From JAZGDL01 sp036477795 (lineage in GTDB: Bacteria > Planctomycetota > Phycisphaerae > UBA1845), in assembly GCA_036477795.1 (NCBI GenBank), contig JAZGDL010000340.1, positions 1-11,119 of the forward strand: a stretch of 11,119 nucleotides of DNA, in the 5' to 3' direction. Positions 1 through 6,065 of the stretch are shown here, one piece after another. Both the position numbers and the translations under genes were made by a program. The notes below the pieces were generated by a model. That model ran no database searches. It had not been told where the DNA came from and saw nothing but the letters and a program-made list of their open reading frames with translations. Position 1 is the first letter of the stretch, and the number at the start of each line of letters is the position of its first letter.

Positions 1-25
1 CTCAGAATTGGCGACGCTTTTGATG

Positions 26-100
26 ATCCGAGCCGCGACCGTAAGGGAGCGGTTTTCGCAGTCCGAAACATCTGCCCTCCCTTACGGTCGGGCCTCGGAT
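26..100. repeat. Long REP-like imperfect palindrome downstream of the E3 gene
   Basis: Two 24-bp arms (26-49 and 77-100) are reverse complements with only two mismatches; the conserved core is CGACCGTAAGGGAG and its complement CTCCCTTACGGTCG. The 27-nt centre can pair further (GTTT near 52-55 with AAAC near 66-69), giving one long hairpin on either strand. It lies about 100 bp past the E3 stop codon, at the 3' end of the pdh operon, a typical place for REP/BIME-type elements. It could stabilise or end the transcript, but no T-run follows the stem in the direction of pdh transcription, so a classical intrinsic terminator is not supported. A RAYT transposase, a family known to mobilise REP palindromes, lies in the same window. 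The link between them is inference. Confidence 0.7.
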
Positions 101-126
101 AAAATGCCATCTACGTGAGACACTAC

Positions 127-193
127 ACTAGAAACTAAAAAACTAGAGAGTAGCGTTCCGTCTAGTTTCTAGTTTCTTGCATCTAGTTTCTAG
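127..193. repeat. Heptanucleotide (TAGTTTC) repeats with inverted copy
   Basis: The unit TAGTTTC occurs twice in tandem at 163-176. The longer string TCTAGTTTCTAG occurs at 161-172 and again at 182-193. An inverted copy, ACTAGAAACTA at 127-137, is a perfect reverse complement of 163-173, so the block can fold with a loop of about 25 nt. It is AT-rich in a GC-rich window and ends seven bases before the E3 stop codon. Degenerate 7-bp tandem repeats are known as STRR elements in cyanobacteria; this resemblance is one of form only. No protein is encoded in 1-199. Confidence 0.6.
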
Positions 194-199
194 AGCGTA

Positions 200-1588
200 C
201 TAGATCAGCATCATGTTGGCTACATCACCGACGGTTTCGCTTAATGTCGGGTGGGGGTGAACGGTTTCCGCCAGGTCGGTGGCAACTGCGCCCATCTCGA
301 TGGCCAGGCAGCACTCGGCGATCATCTCGCCGGCGTGCGGCCCTACGATTCCCACGCCGAGGATGCGTTGCGTCGACGGATCGAACAACATTTTGGTCAG
401 CCCATCGGTCCGCCCGATGGTGACCGCCCGCCCGGACCCGCCCCACTGCATCTTCTTGACCTCGATGGGGATGCCCTGTTCCTTAGCCCCGATTTCGGTG
501 ATGCCGCACCAGGCGATCTCGGGATCGGTAAAGACGACCGCCGGAATAGCGCGGCGGTCGAATACGGCGTTCCTGCCGGCGATGGCCTCGGCGCAGACCC
601 GGCCTTGGTGGACGGCCTTGTGGGCCAGCATGGGGTTGCCCACGACGTCGCCGATGGCGTAGATCTTAGGATCGGCGGTGCGGAATTGTTCGTCCACCTG
701 GATGAAGCCCCGGTCCATCCCCACCTTGGTTCTCTCCAATCCGAGGGCTGGGGTATTGGGGCGCCGCCCGACCGCCACCAGAACGCGATCGTACTTTTTC
801 TTTTCGGGCACCTGTTGGCCTTCAAAGCCTATCTTCACGCTAGTGCCGGTGTCCTTCATGCTGACAACTTTGGTCTTCAGGCAGATTCCCTCGAACTGGG
901 ACTTAAGCCGCTTGACCAAAGGCCTGGTCAGATCGGTGTCGACGCCGGGGAGCAGCGCGCCCATCATCTCGACGACGGTCACCTTGCTGCCCAGGCTGGC
1001 ATAGACCTGCCCCAGTTCCAAGCCGATATACCCGCCGCCGAGGACCAGCAGAGTCTTGGGAATCTCCGTCAAGGCCAAGGCAGCGGTTGAGTCCATGACC
1101 CGGGGGCTGTCGATTTGAACGCCTTCGAGCACAACCGGGCATGCGCCGGTGGCTACGATGGCCCGGCGGAACTTGACGCCCGCCACCTCGCCGCCGGTGA
1201 CGGAAACGAACCGGGAATCTTCAAACGTCGCCTTGCCCTTCACGTGTTCCACACCGAGCTTGTTGGCTACGCTATCCAGCCCGCGGGTGAGCTTGTCGAT
1301 GGTCTTCTTCTGCCAGGAGCGGATGCCGTCCAGATTGATCTTGGGCGGTTGAAACTCCAGGCCGAACTGGCTGCCACGCTCCGCCATAGCCAGCAGTTCG
1401 GACATGGCCAGCAGTGATTTGGAGGGGATGCAGCCGGCGTGCAGGCAGACTCCGCCCAGCAGGTCGTGCTGTTCGACGATCGTCGTGGAGATGCCCAGTT
1501 GGGCAGCGCGAAAGGCTGCGGAATAGCCGCCCGGGCCACCGCCGATCACCAGCAGATCCGTTTCCTGTGAGAGCTCGCCGACGACCAT
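200..1588 (-). CDS. lpdA: Dihydrolipoyl dehydrogenase (E3 of pyruvate dehydrogenase)
   Basis: A 462-residue flavoprotein that reoxidises the dihydrolipoyl arm of E2 and passes the electrons through a disulfide and FAD to NAD+. The FAD-binding loop GGGPGG is at residues 16-21, the redox-active disulfide motif GGVCLHAGCIPSK has Cys48 and Cys53, the NAD-binding loop GGGYIG is at 184-189, and the second FAD motif YAIGDV follows. Near the C terminus HPHPTLSE supplies the catalytic His446-Glu451 pair. Length and motif order are normal and all catalytic residues are present. It is the last gene of the pdh operon, 42 bp after E2. An AAGGA motif lies about 12 nt before the ATG, a long spacing, so a start a few codons downstream is possible. 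Placement directly after E2 argues for service to PDH, but E3 is often shared with the 2-oxoglutarate and glycine-cleavage complexes. Confidence 0.97.
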   Translation of the reverse strand: MVVGELSQETDLLVIGGGPGGYSAAFRAAQLGISTTIVEQHDLLGGVCLHAGCIPSKSLLAMSELLAMAERGSQFGLEFQPPKINLDGIRSWQKKTIDKLTRGLDSVANKLGVEHVKGKATFEDSRFVSVTGGEVAGVKFRRAIVATGACPVVLEGVQIDSPRVMDSTAALALTEIPKTLLVLGGGYIGLELGQVYASLGSKVTVVEMMGALLPGVDTDLTRPLVKRLKSQFEGICLKTKVVSMKDTGTSVKIGFEGQQVPEKKKYDRVLVAVGRRPNTPALGLERTKVGMDRGFIQVDEQFRTADPKIYAIGDVVGNPMLAHKAVHQGRVCAEAIAGRNAVFDRRAIPAVVFTDPEIAWCGITEIGAKEQGIPIEVKKMQWGGSGRAVTIGRTDGLTKMLFDPSTQRILGVGIVGPHAGEMIAECCLAIEMGAVATDLAETVHPHPTLSETVGDVANMMLI

Positions 1589-1630
1589 GGATCAGGCTGT
1601 CCTTTTCGCTTCCGTTCCTACGGGCGTATT

Positions 1631-2905
1631 TCAGATGAGCAGTTTCACCGGCGTTTCCAGGCAGCCCAGAAGCTCATGGCAGAACCGCGCCGCCTGGGCT
1701 CCGTCAGCGATGCGGTGATCAAAGGAAAGGCTGACGGGCATAACGGTCCGCACCACGATCTGCCCCTCCCTGACCACGGGCGTCGGGCGCGATTGCCCCA
1801 GCGCAAGGATGGCCACTTCCGGATAGTTGATGATTGGCGTGCTGAACGTGCCGCCCACCGCCCCGACGTTGGTTATGCTGAAGGTTCCGCCGCGCAGGTC
1901 CTCGATGCTAAACTGTGCGTCGCGAGCCTTTTCCGCGATGGCTGCCAGAGCGTCGGCGATCTGCAGAATGCTCAACCGGTCGGCGTTGCGGATCTTGGGA
2001 ACCACCAGGCCTCGCTCGGTATCGACCGCGACGCCGACGTTGATGTAATCCTTGTAGATGATTTCGCCGGCGTCCATGTCGATGCCGGCGTTGAAGATCG
2101 GATGGTTTAGCAACGTCTTGGCCACCGCCTTGATGATCAACACCATCGCGGTGATGCGGTGTTGGCCCTCGTAGGTCTCCTTGTACTGACGGCGCAGCGC
2201 TTCCATCTCGGTCACGTCGACGGTGTCAATGTGGGTTACGTGGGCAATACTGGAAACGGAGCGCATCATCTGCTGGGCGATAGTCTTGCGTATCTGGGTC
2301 ATCTTGACCCGCCGGACCGGTCCCCACTTCTCCGTGTCGGCGGCACCCACCGGCGCGGCGAGCGCTGAAGAGGCTAGCGGAGCGGCAGCGCGTGCCGTTG
2401 GCGGTTGACCACTTTTTGCAGATTCCACGTCGGCTTTGGTCACTCGACCGCCCGGCCCACTTCCGGCGATGGTGTCGAGGTCCAGGCCCAGCTCGCGGGC
2501 CAGCTTTCGGACGGCGGGTGCAGCCGCTGCGATGTAGCGCTTACCGCCGGGTGCGGCTGCCGGCGGGGCAGCGGATGCGGGCGACGTTGAAGCTGATACG
2601 GAGGCTGAAGCGGAAGTTGAGACAGCCCGCGCCTGTTCGGTTGCCGCCGGTGCGGCTCCGGTCTGGCCGTCACCATCCAGAGTGACCATTACATCGCCGA
2701 CGTTGACCGTCTGCCCGGCGGTTACGTGGATCTTGGCTACCAGCCCCGCGAAGGGCGAGGGAATCTCCACGGCGGCCTTGTCGGTTTCGACCTCGAAAAG
2801 ACCCTGGTCCTCGCTGATGGTCTCCCCTTCCTTGATAAGCACCTGAACGACCTGAGCTTCGATGATCCCTTCCCCCAGGTCTGGCAGACGGAATTCGCGT
2901 GGCAT
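1631..2905 (-). CDS. pdhC: Dihydrolipoamide acetyltransferase (E2 of pyruvate dehydrogenase)
   Basis: A 424-residue E2 that carries the acetyl group from E1 to CoA and forms the core of the complex. It has one N-terminal lipoyl domain (about residues 3-78) with the lipoylated lysine in ETDKA (Lys43), then an Ala/Ser/Pro-rich flexible linker (about 82-120), a peripheral-subunit-binding domain (about 126-162, AAPAVRKLARELG and GSGPGGRVTKADV), a second Ala-rich linker, and a C-terminal acyltransferase domain (about 195-424) with the active-site motif DHRIADG (His397, Asp401). The reading frame is open for 87 more codons upstream, but that part overlaps E1 beta and looks like no protein. The ATG at 2905 starts exactly at the lipoyl domain (MPREFRLPDLGEG) and has a strong GGAGG seven bases before it. 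The preference for pyruvate over branched-chain oxo acids is inferred from the E1 genes. Confidence 0.96.
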   Translation of the reverse strand: MPREFRLPDLGEGIIEAQVVQVLIKEGETISEDQGLFEVETDKAAVEIPSPFAGLVAKIHVTAGQTVNVGDVMVTLDGDGQTGAAPAATEQARAVSTSASASVSASTSPASAAPPAAAPGGKRYIAAAAPAVRKLARELGLDLDTIAGSGPGGRVTKADVESAKSGQPPTARAAAPLASSALAAPVGAADTEKWGPVRRVKMTQIRKTIAQQMMRSVSSIAHVTHIDTVDVTEMEALRRQYKETYEGQHRITAMVLIIKAVAKTLLNHPIFNAGIDMDAGEIIYKDYINVGVAVDTERGLVVPKIRNADRLSILQIADALAAIAEKARDAQFSIEDLRGGTFSITNVGAVGGTFSTPIINYPEVAILALGQSRPTPVVREGQIVVRTVMPVSLSFDHRIADGAQAARFCHELLGCLETPVKLLI

Positions 2906-2911
2906 CCGCAA

Positions 2912-2916
2912 CCTCC
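2912..2916 (-). promoter_or_regulatory. Shine-Dalgarno site that fixes the E2 start
   Basis: GGAGG on the minus strand, six bases from the E2 ATG at 2905 (intervening bases TTGCGG). It supports the short E2 reading over the longer open frame that extends into E1 beta. Confidence 0.75.
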
Positions 2917-2969
2917 GATGCAGTTCAGCGATGGGGCACCGCACCCGGTGTCGATCGCATACTCGGTGT

Positions 2970-3950
2970 CTAACAAGCCAGCACTTCTCGCGCCGCGTGC
3001 TTGATCCTGTCCGGCCCCGGCAGGTAGGCTCGTTCCCGCGCGAAGTATGGGAAGTGTACGTCGTAGCCGGTGATCCGTCTAATGGGTGCTTCCAGGTCGA
3101 AGAAGCAGTTTTCGACAAGCCGGGCGACGACCTCCGCCCCCACGCCGCAGGTACGGGGGCCTTCATGAATCACCACGGCCCGCCCGGTCTTGGACACCGA
3201 CCGGCTGAGGGCTTCGGTATCCATCGGTGAGACGGTCAGAAGATCTATCACCTCGACGGAAACGCCGTCCTGGTCGGCGAGGTCGTCCGCCGCCTCCAGT
3301 GTCGGCCTCATCATGGCGCCGTAGGAAATAAGCGTGATGTCGGTGCCTTCCCGGACCACCTGTGCTTTGCCGATCGGCATTGTTTCCGGTTCGTCCGGAA
3401 CCTCTTCCTTGAATGCCCGGTAGAGGGCCTTGGGCTCGAAGAAGATCACCGGGTCTCGATGCCTGATCGATTCCAGCAGCAGAGCCCGGGCGTTGCGGGG
3501 CCCCGAGCAGATGACCATCTTGAGGCCGGGGTTGTGGGCGTAAAGTGCCTCACGGCTTTCGCTGTGGTGTTCGAGCGCACGTATGCCGCCCCCGTAGGGC
3601 ATTCTCACGACGATGGGCATGTTGAATCGGCCGCGGGTGCGGTTGCGGTAACGCGACAGGTGCCCCTCGATCTGGTGGTAGGCCTGATAGGCGAAGCCGG
3701 AAAACTGCATCTCGCAGACCGGGTTCATGCCGTAAAGGGCCATGCCGATGGCGGTTCCCACGATGGCCCCTTCAGCCAACGGGGTGTCGATCACCCGCTC
3801 CCGGCCAAACTCTTCCAGCAGCCTCTCGGTCACGCGGAAGACGCCTTCATCCTGCCCCACGTCCTGGCCCATCACCACGACGTTGTCGTCTTCACCCAGG
3901 GCCTGGTGCAGGGCCAAGTTCAGCGCTTTGACCATGTTCATCCGTGCCAT
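2970..3950 (-). CDS. pdhB: Pyruvate dehydrogenase E1 component, beta subunit
   Basis: A 326-residue E1 beta that pairs with E1 alpha in an alpha2beta2 tetramer to decarboxylate pyruvate with thiamine diphosphate and reductively acetylate the lipoyl group of E2. It begins with the typical NMVKALNLALHQALGEDDNVVVMGQDVG. The TPP-activating glutamate lies in DTPLAE (Glu60), the transketolase pyrimidine-binding domain continues to about residue 180 with the histidine-bearing EHHSES segment (127-132), and the C-terminal transketolase domain (about 195-315) includes VIDLLTVSPMD and the family ending PYFARERAYLPGPDRI. Length is normal. The ATG at 3950 has only a weak GAGAG upstream, and Met4 or Met6 are possible alternatives. 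It lies 126 bp after E1 alpha across a fold-back element and 64 bp before E2. Confidence 0.96.
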   Translation of the reverse strand: MARMNMVKALNLALHQALGEDDNVVVMGQDVGQDEGVFRVTERLLEEFGRERVIDTPLAEGAIVGTAIGMALYGMNPVCEMQFSGFAYQAYHQIEGHLSRYRNRTRGRFNMPIVVRMPYGGGIRALEHHSESREALYAHNPGLKMVICSGPRNARALLLESIRHRDPVIFFEPKALYRAFKEEVPDEPETMPIGKAQVVREGTDITLISYGAMMRPTLEAADDLADQDGVSVEVIDLLTVSPMDTEALSRSVSKTGRAVVIHEGPRTCGVGAEVVARLVENCFFDLEAPIRRITGYDVHFPYFARERAYLPGPDRIKHAAREVLAC

Positions 3951-3960
3951 GTAGTCTCTC

Positions 3961-4080
3961 TAGTCGAATGGCGAATAGCGAATGTCGCTGGACCCTTATT
4001 AGAATCCCTTCTCGGTCCTCTCGAGTGCCGAGAAGGGATTCTCGGCACAGCATCATTCGCTATTCTGCATTTGCTTCTAG
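3961..4080. repeat. Nested fold-back element between E1 alpha and E1 beta genes
   Basis: Two perfect inverted repeats are nested. The inner pair is AGAATCCCTTCTCGG (4001-4015) with its complement at 4028-4042, a 15-bp stem with a 12-nt loop. The outer pair is GAATAGCGAATG (3973-3984) with its complement at 4054-4065. The left arm lies in a degenerate 7-bp tandem repeat (CGAATGG, CGAATAG, CGAATGT at 3965-3985), and CTAG occurs at both extremities. A second hairpin, GTGCCGAG (4025-4032) with CTCGGCAC (4041-4048), shares bases with the inner stem, so the two cannot form together. No T-run follows the stem on the minus strand, so processing or stabilisation of the pdh mRNA is more plausible than termination. 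The E1 alpha stop codon lies at its right edge (4077-4079). Confidence 0.75.
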
Positions 4081-5174
4081 TGTCCCATGGCGACGCCCTC
4101 ACGTCGCAGTGTATCCTCAAACTCGGCGGCCTGGCTCACCAGTTCCGCGGGCATGTCTTGGTAGAGGTATTTGAAACAGTCTCGAGGATCCGCTTCACGG
4201 TTGGCCTCGTATTCCTCGACGCCCGCCTTGATGGTCGCCTGGATGTCGTTTTCGAGGCCCTGCAGCGTGGCGTCGTCGAGAACGCCTTTGGCCCGCAGGT
4301 ACTTATCGAAACGCAACAGCGGGTCGCGCTTCTCCCATTTCTTGACCTCCGCTTCGTTGCGGTATTTCCTGGGATCGTCGGCGGTGGTGTGCATGGCCAG
4401 GCGGTAAGTGACCGCTTCGATGAGGGTGGGCCCGCCGCCCTTGCGGGCCTTTTCGATTGCGTCGCGGGTGGCCACGTAGACCGCCAGAACGTCATTCCCG
4501 TCCACCTGGATGCCGTCGAACCCGTAACCGATCGCCTTCTGGGCCAGCGTCTCAGCCTTGGATTGCCTGGAGCGCGGAAGAGAGATGGCCCATTGATTGT
4601 TCGCTATGACGAACACCGCGGGGACCTCGTAGACGCCGGCAAAAGTCAGCGCTTCATGGAAATCCCCTTCCGACGTGCCGCCGTCCCCGACAAAGCCCAG
4701 GGCGACAGTGTCGACACCTTTCATCTTCATGGCCCAGGCCACGCCGGTGACATGGGGAAGTTGCGAGGCCACCGGTACCGTCACGGGGGTGTCGTTGACC
4801 CCTTCGGGCGCCACGCAGCCTTCCTCATACCCGCCCCAGAACTGAATGATGGTCCGCACCGGCCAGCCCCGATGAATGCAGCAGCCCGGCTCGCGGAAGG
4901 CCTGCAACATCCAATCGGTGGGCCTCAGAGGCAGGACCGCACCCACCTGAGTGGCCTCCTGGCCACGCACCGGCGGGAAGGTCCCGATTCGACCCTGCCG
5001 CTGCATGGCCAGCATGCGGTCGTCAAGCATGCGGGTGGTCAGCATCAGCCGGTGCATGTAAAGCAGCATTTCCCCGTCAAGCTTGGGATCGACCGACCCG
5101 TCGATGTTCCCTCGCTCGTCCAGGATGGAAAGGGTTTCCAGCGTGTGATTGATCTTGAGTTTCTTGCGAGGCAC
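4077..5174 (-). CDS. pdhA: Pyruvate dehydrogenase E1 component, alpha subunit
   Basis: A 365-residue TPP-binding E1 alpha, first gene of the pdh operon. The N terminus (ETLSILDERGNIDGSV, then MQRQGRIGTFPPVRGQEA at 57-74) resembles the PDH-type E1 alpha of Bacillus and relatives rather than the branched-chain enzyme. The TPP/Mg motif runs from GDG (163-165) to NN (192-193) inside a well-conserved GDGGTSEGDFHEAL...NNQWAIS segment. The phosphorylation-loop region YRLAMHTTADDPRKYR (257-272) is intact. It starts with GTG at 5174; no in-frame ATG fits as well, and the Shine-Dalgarno signal is weak (GGA or GAAAG within 16 bases). The inverted repeat of the upstream transposase unit begins only 16 bp before this start codon, so the native leader seems to have been displaced. 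Confidence 0.95.
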   Translation of the reverse strand: MPRKKLKINHTLETLSILDERGNIDGSVDPKLDGEMLLYMHRLMLTTRMLDDRMLAMQRQGRIGTFPPVRGQEATQVGAVLPLRPTDWMLQAFREPGCCIHRGWPVRTIIQFWGGYEEGCVAPEGVNDTPVTVPVASQLPHVTGVAWAMKMKGVDTVALGFVGDGGTSEGDFHEALTFAGVYEVPAVFVIANNQWAISLPRSRQSKAETLAQKAIGYGFDGIQVDGNDVLAVYVATRDAIEKARKGGGPTLIEAVTYRLAMHTTADDPRKYRNEAEVKKWEKRDPLLRFDKYLRAKGVLDDATLQGLENDIQATIKAGVEEYEANREADPRDCFKYLYQDMPAELVSQAAEFEDTLRREGVAMGH

Positions 5175-5190
5175 AGGCTTTCAATCCGTA

Positions 5191-5210
5191 TTCGGGGGAC
5201 ACACACTTTA
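5191..5210. repeat. Left inverted repeat of the RAYT unit
   Basis: TTCGGGGGACACACACTTTA. It pairs with 5923-5942 (18/20). It contains the stop codon of the transposase gene and ends 16 bp before the E1 alpha start codon. Confidence 0.75.
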
Positions 5211-5882
5211 TCTCTGCGTTTTGCGGGGTTTTTGGGGGCGCGGGCCGGGTTTGCGGGGTGTGAGGTCTCGGCCGGTGCGCGATTCGATATGTTGCACGTA
5301 GGCCATGTCTCCGCAGGGGCGGCCGGTACGCGTCTTCTTCCGCAGGAAGTCCGCGTGCTCTTCCCCGCCGCGAAGGTACGCTCGCCAATGCGATTCCATC
5401 CCGAGCAAGTCTCGCCGCCGTACCAGCGCGTCAGACTTCCGCAGGCCGACATGAAAACGTGCGCTCGACCATCGGTAGTCCCAAGCCTGTGCGCACATCT
5501 TCGCCCGGACCGGGTTCAACTCGATATACCCAACTGCAGCCAGAAAGTAAGACTCGTCCATCACGCACGAGTGGAACCGGCCCTGGAACAGGTAGCCGCG
5601 TTTCTTCTGGCGGAAGTTGATCATGCGGGTGTAGCGTTGATGGACCTGCCCGATCGCCTCGGCTAAGCCCTCTTTGGTTTCGGGCACGGCGATAAGGTGG
5701 ATGTGGTTGGTCATCAGGCACCAGGCACGCACTTTGACATCGTACGCTTCGAATTGCTCGCTGGCGAGATCGAGATAGGTTTGGCGGTCTTGGTCGCTGT
5801 AGAACACGCGCATCGATCGCACGCCGCGCTGGGTCACATGGTGCGGCTGGCCGGGAACAACGACGCGTGCGATCCGAGGCAT
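5208..5882 (-). CDS. REP-associated tyrosine transposase (RAYT, Y1/HUH family)
   Basis: A 224-residue single-strand DNA transposase of the IS200/RAYT type. The family N terminus MPRIARVVVPGQPHHVTQRG is intact. The HUH metal-binding motif is NHIHL (His60, His62), and a tyrosine-bearing helix follows, YIELNPVRA with Tyr119, a candidate nucleophile, then the WSS motif (138-140). The basic C-terminal tail ends in a run of Lys, Arg and Pro, probably for DNA binding. The frame is open for 12 more codons upstream, but the family consensus begins at the ATG at 5882. No frameshift or missing motif is seen, so it may be active. It is co-directional with the pdh operon and 33 bp from it, so read-through could contribute to pdh transcription. 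Confidence 0.9.
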   Translation of the reverse strand: MPRIARVVVPGQPHHVTQRGVRSMRVFYSDQDRQTYLDLASEQFEAYDVKVRAWCLMTNHIHLIAVPETKEGLAEAIGQVHQRYTRMINFRQKKRGYLFQGRFHSCVMDESYFLAAVGYIELNPVRAKMCAQAWDYRWSSARFHVGLRKSDALVRRRDLLGMESHWRAYLRGGEEHADFLRKKTRTGRPCGDMAYVQHIESRTGRDLTPRKPGPRPQKPRKTQR

Positions 5883-5892
5883 ACCACACACC

Positions 5893-5918
5893 GTAGCCCC
5901 CGCCCCGGCCCATGTCAA
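5893..5918 (-). promoter_or_regulatory. Weak candidate promoter for the RAYT gene
   Basis: On the minus strand a perfect TTGACA (5913-5918) is followed, after 17 bp of very G-rich spacer, by TACGGT, which matches only three of six bases of a sigma-70 -10 box. It would start transcription within a few bases of the transposase ATG. It lies inside the element. The poor -10 box makes it weak or non-functional. Confidence 0.25.
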
Positions 5919-5922
5919 CGAT

Positions 5923-5942
5923 TAAAGTGTATGTCCCCTGAA
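5923..5942. repeat. Right inverted repeat of the RAYT unit
   Basis: TAAAGTGTATGTCCCCTGAA, the inverted partner of 5191-5210 with two mismatches. It lies about 40 bp upstream of the transposase start. Confidence 0.75.
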
Positions 5943-5996
5943 CGTCACGTGCTGTAGGCCCGTAAACGCCTTTTTTGGTCCGATTTGGCGGCCCGC

Positions 5997-6025
5997 TTGA
6001 CATTAACCGTGGCGAAGGGTATATT
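5997..6025 (+). promoter_or_regulatory. Sigma-70-type promoter of the regulator-feo operon
   Basis: A perfect -35 box TTGACA (5997-6002), a 17-bp spacer, and the -10 box TATATT (5 of 6 matches, 6020-6025). Transcription would start near 6032, leaving a leader of about 34 nt before the regulator ATG at 6066. It is the clearest promoter in the window. Confidence 0.75.
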
Positions 6026-6060
6026 TAACCAGAGTGAAAACTCGATTTGTACGAGGTTAA
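6003..6060. promoter_or_regulatory. Candidate operator half-sites (TTAACC / GGTTAA) for the DtxR-family regulator
   Basis: TTAACC occurs at 6003-6008, directly after the -35 box, and at 6025-6030, overlapping the end of the -10 box; the two lie 22 bp apart, about two helical turns. The inverted form GGTTAA is at 6055-6060, overlapping the Shine-Dalgarno region of the regulator. These resemble the GGTTA/TAACC core of classical DtxR boxes, though the arrangement is not a standard 19-bp palindrome. A repressor bound here would block polymerase, which fits metal-dependent autoregulation of the feo operon. The assignment is inference from position and motif. Confidence 0.4.
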
Positions 6061-6065
6061 TAGTC

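Larger units (their letters stand above)
5191..5942. mobile_element. RAYT transposase unit bounded by 20-bp inverted repeats
   Basis: A 752-bp unit. The left end TTCGGGGGACACACACTTTA (5191-5210) and the reverse complement of the right end, TTCAGGGGACATACACTTTA (5923-5942), match at 18 of 20 positions; both differences are transitions. Similarity stops abruptly on both sides. The single gene inside is a Y1/HUH transposase whose TAA stop codon (5208-5210) lies within the left repeat. No target duplication is visible in the flanks, as expected for Y1 transposases, which do not make one. Conventional terminal inverted repeats are not typical of IS200-like elements, so the repeats may instead be paired REP-like recognition sites. 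Boundaries are inferred from the repeats alone. Confidence 0.65.

Noticed and set aside
26..100. Intrinsic terminator for the pdh operon
   Set aside because: The stem is strong but is not followed by a T-run in the direction of pdh transcription; a REP-like element is the better description.
127..193. CRISPR-like array
   Set aside because: Repeats are 7-12 bp with no regular spacers and no cas genes are present.
251..1090. A 279-codon plus-strand open frame opposite the E3 gene
   Set aside because: It is a shadow of dihydrolipoyl dehydrogenase coding sequence with no independent support.
2906..3166. An 87-codon N-terminal extension of E2
   Set aside because: It overlaps E1 beta coding sequence, looks like no protein, and the ATG at 2905 has a strong Shine-Dalgarno site and begins the lipoyl domain.
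3459..5666. A 735-codon open frame on the plus strand
   Set aside because: It is antisense to the well-conserved E1 beta, E1 alpha and RAYT genes, has no recognisable motifs and reflects GC-rich codon bias on the opposite strand.
5952..5976. Intrinsic terminator ending in six T residues (5971-5976)
   Set aside because: The preceding stem has only about three base pairs, and no plus-strand gene lies upstream to be terminated.
5985..6065. A 27-codon N-terminal extension of the DtxR-family regulator
   Set aside because: It would start upstream of the promoter's -35 box, while the ATG at 6066 has a proper ribosome-binding site and matches family length.
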